NCBI RefSeq assembly: GCF_017676385.1 | Contig: NZ_JAFFZN010000006.1 | Coordinates: 1 to 64,000, forward strand | From: Streptomyces spirodelae | GTDB lineage: Bacteria; Actinomycetota; Actinomycetes; Streptomycetales; Streptomycetaceae | Length of the DNA stretch: 64,000 bases | Direction: 5' to 3' | Part shown: positions 59,316-64,000 of the stretch, piece after piece | Position numbering within the stretch: the first letter of the stretch is position 1 | Layout: every line of letters begins with the position of its first letter | The notes under the pieces: model-generated | What the model was told of the DNA's origin: nothing | What the model saw: the letters and a program-made list of their open reading frames with translations, nothing else | Databases searched by the model: none | Made by a program: the position numbers and the translations under genes

Positions 59316-59340
59316 GTGCCCGCCGCACGCCGAGTGAACC
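59316..59340 (-). promoter_or_regulatory. Sigma-B-like site before gvpO
   Basis: On the minus strand, GGTT (at 59340-59337) and GGGCAC (59321-59316) are separated by 15 bases. This fits the Streptomyces sigma-B pattern GNNT-N14-16-GGGTAY with one mismatch. It is 56 bases upstream of the gvpO GTG. Confidence 0.4.
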
Positions 59341-59356
59341 GGCCGGAGCCGGGTAC
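59332..59356 (+). promoter_or_regulatory. Sigma-B-like site facing right
   Basis: GAGT-N15-GGGTAC matches the Streptomyces sigma-B consensus GNNT-N14-16-GGGTAY fully. It points toward the hemerythrin-like gene, 318 bases away, and would also make antisense RNA to the 53-residue gene. Chance matches of this loose pattern are common. Confidence 0.35.
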
Positions 59357-59399
59357 CTGGGACGAAGTGGAAGAGCGGCCCGCTCAGTCGCCCGCGGAA

Positions 59400-59561
59400 T
59401 CAGTCCTCGCCGCGGAAGATGTGGGACTCGGGGTCCCGGTCGCCGGACGTGGCGTGCGGCCCGTAGCCCATGGGGCCGTCGCGTACCGTCCGTGAGACGT
59501 TCACCGTCGTGCTGGATTCCAGGGTCGTCTCGTCACGGGTGGTCGACTGGTCCTGCTGCAC
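59400..59561 (-). CDS. 53-residue protein with a perfect Shine-Dalgarno
   Basis: A small minus-strand frame not usually annotated. It begins at GTG 59561, preceded by GGAGGTGATC, a nearly full-length complement of the 16S 3-prime end, and codes MQQDQSTTRDETTLESSTTV and on to IFRGED. It has typical Streptomyces codon use and no hydrophobic segment. I do not recognise it. Strong translation and a place inside the gas vesicle locus suggest an accessory or regulatory protein. Confidence 0.6.
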   Translation of the reverse strand: MQQDQSTTRDETTLESSTTVNVSRTVRDGPMGYGPHATSGDRDPESHIFRGED

Positions 59562-59596
59562 GTGAGATCACCTCCGTTGTCGGCTCACGCTGGCGG

Positions 59597-59621
59597 GTCC
59601 CCAGCCTCCCAGGGGCGAAAC
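59597..59621 (-). promoter_or_regulatory. Sigma-B-like site before the 53-residue gene
   Basis: On the minus strand GTTT (59621-59618) and GGGGAC (59602-59597) are 15 bases apart, one mismatch from the GGGTAY -10. It is 36 bases upstream of the GTG start. Confidence 0.35.
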
Positions 59622-59673
59622 GGCGACCGGGAGGTAACGGTCGCCGTGGCCGGAAGCGGACCAAGGAGGGGCG

Positions 59674-60117
59674 ATGGCGCACCATCCGGACCTGCTCGAA
59701 CTACTCACGGACGAGCGCGCGGAGACCGAGCGCCTCGTCGCCGCCTACGAGGCGGCCCGCGACCCGGAGCGCCGCGCCGCCCTCGCCGCGGAACTGGCCG
59801 CCGGCCTGGAGCGGCACGCCCTCGCCGAGGGGCACGCGCTGTACCCCGCCGTCCGCCGGGTGCTCCCCGACGGCGACCGGCTCGTCGCCGCGGCTCGGCG
59901 GCGCTGGGAGGACACGGCCGCGACCGTGCGGGAGCTGCGGGCCGCCGAGCCGGACTCGGCCACCGCGCGGCACCGGATGAGCGCCCTGCTCGACCAGGTG
60001 CGCGAACACGCCGCACGCGAGCAGGACGAGGTCTTCGCCCCGCTGCGGGAACGACTCGGGCGCCGGGAGCTGCGAGCACTGGGCGCCGAGGCGGCCCGCC
60101 GGCTGACGGACGGCTGA
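59674..60117 (+). CDS. Hemerythrin-like HHE protein
   Basis: Four-helix HHE protein of 147 residues. Iron-ligand candidates are in LERHALAEGHALYPAVRR and REHAAREQDEVFAPL, with the pattern H-x3-E and H-x3-E. Members bind O2 or NO at a diiron site or handle iron. It has an AAGGAGGGG box and lies between the two gvp arms, so an oxygen or redox sensing role in flotation control is plausible but not shown. It is also found outside gvp loci in Streptomyces. Confidence 0.82.
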   Translation: MAHHPDLLELLTDERAETERLVAAYEAARDPERRAALAAELAAGLERHALAEGHALYPAVRRVLPDGDRLVAAARRRWEDTAATVRELRAAEPDSATARHRMSALLDQVREHAAREQDEVFAPLRERLGRRELRALGAEAARRLTDG

Positions 60118-60196
60118 CCGGCGGGGACGGGTGAGGGGCCGGGCGGAAGACGGGCCGGGTGACCGGCCGGGGACGAGCGGCTCCGGGCCGCCGCGG

Positions 60197-60221
60197 GTTT
60201 GGCCCCGGGCGCGGAGGCTAC
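60197..60221 (+). promoter_or_regulatory. Sigma-B-like site before gvpA
   Basis: GTTT-N15-GGCTAC fits the sigma-B pattern with one mismatch in the -10 (GGGTAC). It is 79 bases upstream of the gvpA ATG and could drive the whole gvpA-F-G-Y-Z-J-L operon. Confidence 0.45.
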
Positions 60222-60299
60222 CCGTTCCGGGCCGCACGGGAGCTTCCCGTGAAGCCAAGCCACAAGCGGCGCCAGAAGAAGCGAAGGAGGCTCTGCCTC

Positions 60300-60710
60300 A
60301 TGACTGTCGCTCCGGCACAGCAACAAGGCGGCGGAACCGGCAATCTCTACGACGTACTGGAACTCGTCCTCGACCGCGGTCTGGTCATCGACGCGTTCGT
60401 GCGGGTGTCCCTCGTCGGCATCGAGATCCTCAAGATCGACGTCCGGGTCGTCGTCGCGAGTGTCGACACCTATCTGAAGTTCGCCGAGGCGTGCAACCGC
60501 CTCGACCTGGAGTCGGGCCGCAACAAGAGCCCCGGCCTGCCCGATGTGGTGGGCCAGGTCACCGAGTCCGGTGCTCAGGCAAAGACCAAGGGGGCGCTCA
60601 GCGGCGCGGCGCAGACCGTGTCCGACGCGTTCCAGCAGGCGCGTGACGAGTCACAGGAGAGCGGCACGCGCAGGCGGACCGCCCCCCGCAAGAAGGAGGA
60701 GCGGGAGTGA
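60300..60710 (+). CDS. gvpA: Gas vesicle structural protein GvpA
   Basis: Major shell protein of gas vesicles, 136 residues. The conserved core (about 20-70) is [49 protein letters not shown], nearly identical to the family. Canonical GvpA ends soon after, but here about 60 extra residues follow ([37 protein letters not shown]), as in other Streptomyces GvpA. ATG at 60300 has AGGAGG 9 bases upstream. The stop overlaps gvpF (GTGA). It is the first gene of the operon. Confidence 0.95.
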   Translation: MTVAPAQQQGGGTGNLYDVLELVLDRGLVIDAFVRVSLVGIEILKIDVRVVVASVDTYLKFAEACNRLDLESGRNKSPGLPDVVGQVTESGAQAKTKGALSGAAQTVSDAFQQARDESQESGTRRRTAPRKKEERE

Positions 60711-61480
60711 GCACCTACGTCTACGGCATCACCCGGACCCCGGCACCACCCCTGCGCGACGGGCTGACCGGGGTGGGCGACCCGCCGCGCCCGGTGCGGG
60801 TGCTCCAGCGGGACGGCCTGGTGGCGGTGGTCAGCGACGCGCCCGCCGACCTGCGGCCCAAGCGCCGTGAACTGCTCGCGCACCAGCAGGTTCTCGCGCA
60901 GGTGAACGCCGAGCGCGTGGTGCTTCCGATGCGCTTCGGCAGCGTCTCGGACGACGACAGCACGGTCGGCGAGGTGCTGGTGGAGCGCGCCGAGCACTTC
61001 CTGGAACGCCTCGACACGCTCGAGGGCAAGGTCGAGTACAACATCAAGGCCAGCCACGACCAGGAGGCCGTGCTGCACATCGTGCTGGCCGAGCAGCCGG
61101 AGCTGCGCGCCGAGAGCGAGGCCAACCGTGCTGCTGGCGGCGGGAGTTACGAGCAGAAGCTGGCGCTGGGCGAGAAGGTGGCCCGCGCCGTCAAGGCCCG
61201 CGAGCCCGTGGATGCGGCCCTGCTGCGCCGCGCGCTGGAGCCGCTGGCCGCCGAGGTGAGCGAGGGCCCGCAGAGCGCGGGCTGGCTGACGAACCTCTCC
61301 GTCCTGGTGGAACGGGAGGCGGCCGACGAACTGCTCGCCGCGGTCGAGGAGCTGGACACCTCGGCGCCGCAGCTGGAACTGAAGGTGAACGGGCCGCTGC
61401 CGCCCTACAGCTTCGTGGAGAAGACCGACGCCTCGGCCGACCCGGCCGCGGGTGCACGCACCGCACCGGCGGCCGGCTGA
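60707..61480 (+). CDS. gvpF: Gas vesicle protein GvpF
   Basis: Minor gas vesicle assembly protein of 257 residues. The GvpF/L signature is TYVYGITR near the start, [11 protein letters not shown] at about residue 65, [21 protein letters not shown], and SVLVER with [16 protein letters not shown] at the end. Family members bind GvpA during nucleation. GTG at 60707 overlaps gvpA. A low-complexity tail follows. Confidence 0.95.
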   Translation: MSTYVYGITRTPAPPLRDGLTGVGDPPRPVRVLQRDGLVAVVSDAPADLRPKRRELLAHQQVLAQVNAERVVLPMRFGSVSDDDSTVGEVLVERAEHFLERLDTLEGKVEYNIKASHDQEAVLHIVLAEQPELRAESEANRAAGGGSYEQKLALGEKVARAVKAREPVDAALLRRALEPLAAEVSEGPQSAGWLTNLSVLVEREAADELLAAVEELDTSAPQLELKVNGPLPPYSFVEKTDASADPAAGARTAPAAG

Positions 61481-61507
61481 CGGGGCGACAGCGGCCGGGA
61501 GGTCCGT

Positions 61508-61741
61508 ATGGGGCTGATCAGCGAACTGCTGCTGCCCGCGGCCCCGCTGCGCGGCACCGCCTGGGTGCTGCGCCAGGTGCAGGCCGAGGCGGAGCGCCAG
61601 TACCGCGACCCCGCCACCGTCCAGCGCGAGCTCGCGGAGGCGGAGCGGCAGTTGCTCGCCGGCGAGATCGACGAAGACGAGTTCGACCGCCGCGAGGACG
61701 AGCTCCTCGCGCGGCTGGAGAACAGGAACCCATGGACATGA
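61508..61741 (+). CDS. gvpG: Gas vesicle protein GvpG
   Basis: Short assembly protein of 77 residues, GvpG family: MGLISELLLPAAPLRGTAWVLRQVQAEAERQY and a helical Glu-rich C terminus (AEAERQLLAGEIDEDEFDRREDELLARLE). Its end overlaps gvpY by 10 bases. GvpG is required for vesicle formation in other organisms. Confidence 0.93.
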   Translation: MGLISELLLPAAPLRGTAWVLRQVQAEAERQYRDPATVQRELAEAERQLLAGEIDEDEFDRREDELLARLENRNPWT

Positions 61742-62430
61742 ACAACAGATTGACGACGGCGCTGGCCGTCGGCGGGGGATATCTCCTCGGCCGGACGAAG
61801 AAGGCCAAGTTCGCCTTGGGCGTCGCCACGATGGTGATGGGCAAACGGATGCAGGTGAGCCCTCAGTCCGTCGCCCGCTTCGCCACCGAACAACTGGCCA
61901 GGAACCCGCAGTTCAAACAGCTGGGCGACCAACTGCGCACCGATCTGCGCGGTGCGGGCAGGGCCGCGACCGGCGCCCTGGTCAACCGCCAGGTCAACGC
62001 GCTGGCCGACCGGCTGCACGAGCGTACCCTCGACGTACGTGATCAGCTCGCCGGCGTCGGGGAATACGCCGAGGGCACGGCGCGGGACGCCGCTTCCACC
62101 GTTGCGGACACCACCGAGGGGAGCGGGACCGAGGCGGACGACCAGAGCGCATCCGATGCGCCGGGCGCCCGCGCCTCGAACGCAGCCGACAAGAGCGCCG
62201 GCTCGGCGCGCAGGGCCACTGGCACCGCGAAGAAGACTCCGGCCAAGCGGCCCGCCAAGAAGCGGACGGCGAGCCGGGCACCCGCGAAGCAGGCCGCATC
62301 GTCCTCCTCGGCGGCCTCGGGCCGCTCCCGGCCGGCGAAGCGGACCGGCACCGGTACCGAGTCCACCGCGAAGTCCTCCCCTACGAGGGCGCAGAGCAGC
62401 GGTGCGAAGGGAGGCCGGAGCCGTGGCTGA
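61732..62430 (+). CDS. gvpY: Gas vesicle-associated protein GvpY
   Basis: Actinobacterial gas vesicle protein of 232 residues with no known biochemical role. The N-terminal half has an amphipathic/hydrophobic helix (LAVGGGYLLGRTKKAKFALGVATMVMG). From about residue 150 the protein is Lys/Arg/Ala-rich with histone H1-like repeats (KKTPAKRPAKKRTASRAPAKQ). It overlaps gvpZ by 8 bases, so both are co-translated. The basic tail could bind DNA, RNA or the acidic tail of GvpZ. Confidence 0.85.
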   Translation: MDMNNRLTTALAVGGGYLLGRTKKAKFALGVATMVMGKRMQVSPQSVARFATEQLARNPQFKQLGDQLRTDLRGAGRAATGALVNRQVNALADRLHERTLDVRDQLAGVGEYAEGTARDAASTVADTTEGSGTEADDQSASDAPGARASNAADKSAGSARRATGTAKKTPAKRPAKKRTASRAPAKQAASSSSAASGRSRPAKRTGTGTESTAKSSPTRAQSSGAKGGRSRG

Positions 62431-63442
62431 GACGCGGACGGACAACGGTGGCGGCACACTGCCCGGCGGTCTCGACCCCGAGGCGACGGACCGGCTGAAG
62501 TCGGTGGCACGTGACTTCGCCATGGCCGAGGCGGAGAGGCTGCTCGCCGGGCTGGGCCGCAAGCTCGGCCAGGCGACCGGGAAACTCAACGATGTGGCGG
62601 AGGGCAACAGCCCCGGCTTCGCCGAGCTGGTTCGCGAGGGCGTACGGAAGACAACCGAGGGCAAGGGCCCCCTGCGTACCGCGTTGGAGGTCGGCGGCGG
62701 CCGGCTCAAGGACAAGGCCGTCGAGGGCGTCAAGGGCATGTTCGGCGGCGCGGGCAAGCAGCGGAAGGGGAGCGGCGGCCAGAAGCCCGTCGTGATCCTG
62801 GAGTACGTCGATGTGGGCGTGCCCGTCTCCGACGCGTACAACCAGTGGACACAGCTTCAGGACTTCAGCTCCTTCACCAAGGGCGTGCAGGACGTCACGG
62901 TTGCCGACGACACCACCTCCGACTGGAAGGCGAAGATCTTCTGGTCCAGCCGGAGCTGGAAGGCGACCACCACCGAGCAGATTCCGGATCAGCGCATCGC
63001 CTGGACGTCGGAAGGTGCCAAGGGCAGCACCAAGGGAGTGGTGACGTTCCATGAGCTCACCGAGCGACTCACCCGCGTCGTGCTGCTGATCGAGTACTAC
63101 CCCAAGGGGTTGTTCGAGAAGACCGGCAACATCTGGCGCGCCCAGGGCCGCAGGGCACGGCTCGACCTCAAGCACTATGTGCGCCACATCTCCATGAAGG
63201 GCGAGGCGGACGAGGGCTGGCGCGGGGAGATCCGCGACGGCGAGGTCGTCGTCACCCACGAGGACGCGGTCGCCGAAGAGGAGCGAACCGCCGAGGAGGA
63301 CGCGGAGGACTACGACGAGGTCGACGCCGAGGCCCCTGAGGACGACTACGGGGACGAGTACGTCGACGAGTACGTCGACGAGCCGGAAGAGTACGAGGAA
63401 GAGCCTGAGGAGGACTACGCGACGGCGGGTGAGCGCCGATGA
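62423..63442 (+). CDS. gvpZ: Gas vesicle-associated SRPBCC protein GvpZ
   Basis: Actinobacterial gas vesicle protein of 339 residues. The N-terminal 110 residues are helical. A SRPBCC/cyclase-type lipid-binding fold occupies about 120-270 (VDVGVPVSDAYNQWTQLQDFSSFTKGVQDVTV, AKIFWSSRSWKATTTEQIPDQRIAWTSE). The last 65 residues are extremely acidic, with DEYVDEYVDE made by a 12-base tandem DNA repeat. GTG at 62423 follows GGGAGGCCGGAG. The stop overlaps gvpJ (ATGA). A lipid or hydrophobic ligand is implied by the fold. Confidence 0.85.
   Translation: MAETRTDNGGGTLPGGLDPEATDRLKSVARDFAMAEAERLLAGLGRKLGQATGKLNDVAEGNSPGFAELVREGVRKTTEGKGPLRTALEVGGGRLKDKAVEGVKGMFGGAGKQRKGSGGQKPVVILEYVDVGVPVSDAYNQWTQLQDFSSFTKGVQDVTVADDTTSDWKAKIFWSSRSWKATTTEQIPDQRIAWTSEGAKGSTKGVVTFHELTERLTRVVLLIEYYPKGLFEKTGNIWRAQGRRARLDLKHYVRHISMKGEADEGWRGEIRDGEVVVTHEDAVAEEERTAEEDAEDYDEVDAEAPEDDYGDEYVDEYVDEPEEYEEEPEEDYATAGERR
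63353..63382 (+). repeat. 12-base tandem repeat in gvpZ
   Basis: GACGAGTACGTC occurs twice in a row followed by GACGAG, encoding DEYVDEYVDE. It is in frame. Confidence 0.85.
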
Positions 63443-63792
63443 GTACGCCGATGCCCGCCGGCAGCAGGCTGCCCGAGCGATACGAGGGCGGCAGCAGCGC
63501 GAACCTCGCCGACATCCTGGAGCGGGTTCTGGACAAGGGCGTGGTGATCGCGGGTGACATCCGCATCAACCTGCTCGACATCGAACTGCTGACCATCAAG
63601 CTGCGGCTGATCGTCGCCTCCGTCGACAAGGCCAAGGAGATGGGCATCGACTGGTGGGAGACCGACCCCGCGCTCAGCTCCCGCGCAAGGCGGGGGCAAC
63701 TGGCCGAGGAGAACGAGCAGTTGCGCCGCCGTATCGCGGAACTGGAGCAGCGCGGGCCGGAACGCCTGGAGGGAGAGCGCCATGAACGGTGA
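63439..63792 (+). CDS. gvpJ: Gas vesicle protein GvpJ
   Basis: GvpA-like minor shell or cap protein of 117 residues. The conserved core is ADILERVLDKGVVIAGDIRINLLDIELLTIKLRLIVASVDKAKEMGIDWWETDPALS, matching GvpJ by the DIRINLLDIELLTI replacement and the WWETDP end. A coiled-coil tail (EENEQLRRRIAELEQR) follows. ATG at 63439 overlaps gvpZ, and its end overlaps gvpL. Confidence 0.94.
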   Translation: MSTPMPAGSRLPERYEGGSSANLADILERVLDKGVVIAGDIRINLLDIELLTIKLRLIVASVDKAKEMGIDWWETDPALSSRARRGQLAEENEQLRRRIAELEQRGPERLEGERHER

Positions 63793-64000
63793 GCTGCGGT
63801 ACGTCTACGCGGTGACCGCGCCCCTCCCGGCGCCTCTGCCCGACGGAGTACGGGGCGTGAGCGGCGCCGTCCCGTACGCCGTCCACCACGCGGGACTGCA
63901 GGCCGTCGTCAGCCGGGTCCCCGAGGCGGACTTCGCCGAGGAGCCGCTCCGCGCCCACCTGGAGGACCTGGCGTGGCTGGAGGAGACGGCCAGGGCCCAC
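63782..64000 (+). CDS. gvpL: Gas vesicle protein GvpL (partial, cut by window end)
   Basis: First 73 residues of a GvpL protein. It begins MNGELRYVYAVTAPLPAPLPDGVRGV, the GvpF/L N-terminal signature. The gene continues beyond the window. It overlaps gvpJ by 11 bases. gvpS and gvpK are expected downstream in a typical Streptomyces cluster. Confidence 0.9.
   Translation, partial: MNGELRYVYAVTAPLPAPLPDGVRGVSGAVPYAVHHAGLQAVVSRVPEADFAEEPLRAHLEDLAWLEETARAH

Overview
The window is a contiguous stretch of high-GC actinobacterial chromosome, almost certainly from a Streptomyces. The evidence is the strong third-position GC bias, GTG and TTG starts behind GGAGG-type ribosome binding sites, many four-base stop/start overlaps, two streptogrisin-type proteases, a gvpO-A-F-G-Y-Z-J-L gas vesicle cluster, sortase-E style LAxTG anchoring, and dispersed GC-rich elements of a kind common in Streptomyces. 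I see no phage, insertion sequence, CRISPR array, rRNA or tRNA. Most of the window looks like conserved core with accessory insertions.

Layout. 0-10 kb: a family 4 glycosyltransferase with a coupled unknown gene, a WYL regulator, an I78 protease inhibitor, a PAP2 phosphatase, a GT-C type membrane mannosyltransferase, a DHA2 drug exporter, a glutaryl-CoA dehydrogenase and a SepF-like protein. 10-15 kb: tandem secreted proteases of the streptogrisin B and D types, then asd. 15-20 kb: a damage-tolerance cassette in which dnaE2 overlaps a reduced ImuB-like Y-family gene, behind a LexA-like box. 20-31 kb: a copper ATPase behind two CsoR-type operators, a secreted lipase, a flavoprotein, a wall-anchored AA10 lytic polysaccharide monooxygenase, a MarP-like membrane protease, an acetyltransferase, two unknown or secreted products and an AAA ATPase. 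31-34 kb: homogentisate dioxygenase with a GntR/UTRA regulator.

33.6-49 kb is a catabolic island for acyl-CoA and alcohol chemistry: aldehyde and alcohol dehydrogenases, MaoC hydratase, SDR, acyl-CoA ligase, quinone oxidoreductase, a KstD-like flavoprotein, and a kinase/acyl-CoA dehydrogenase pair that looks like a split form of animal ACAD10/ACAD11. Two TetR genes lie inside it. Two different palindromes, each present twice, divide the promoters into two candidate regulons. A short operon with Nudix, two DUF202 and gluconokinase genes is embedded here.

49-57 kb holds a GH65 disaccharide phosphorylase coupled to beta-phosphoglucomutase, a DosS-like heme/GAF histidine kinase, an MFS exporter, a DosR-like response regulator, an S4 RNA-binding protein and a PAS/SpoIIE phosphatase. 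59-64 kb is the gas vesicle locus: gvpO and a 53-residue unknown gene run leftward, a hemerythrin-like gene and gvpA-F-G-Y-Z-J-L run rightward, and the window cuts gvpL. Several sites in this locus fit a sigma-B-like promoter pattern.

The most original observations are (1) the split ACAD10/11-like pair sharing a palindromic operator with a ligase operon that encodes its own TetR, (2) the ImuB-like protein that lacks the fingers region and catalytic carboxylates, (3) the strongly basic GvpY and acidic GvpZ tails, and (4) the CsoR, LexA and 11-bp repeat regulatory sites. All functional statements come from reading the sequence; no searches or structural predictions were run.
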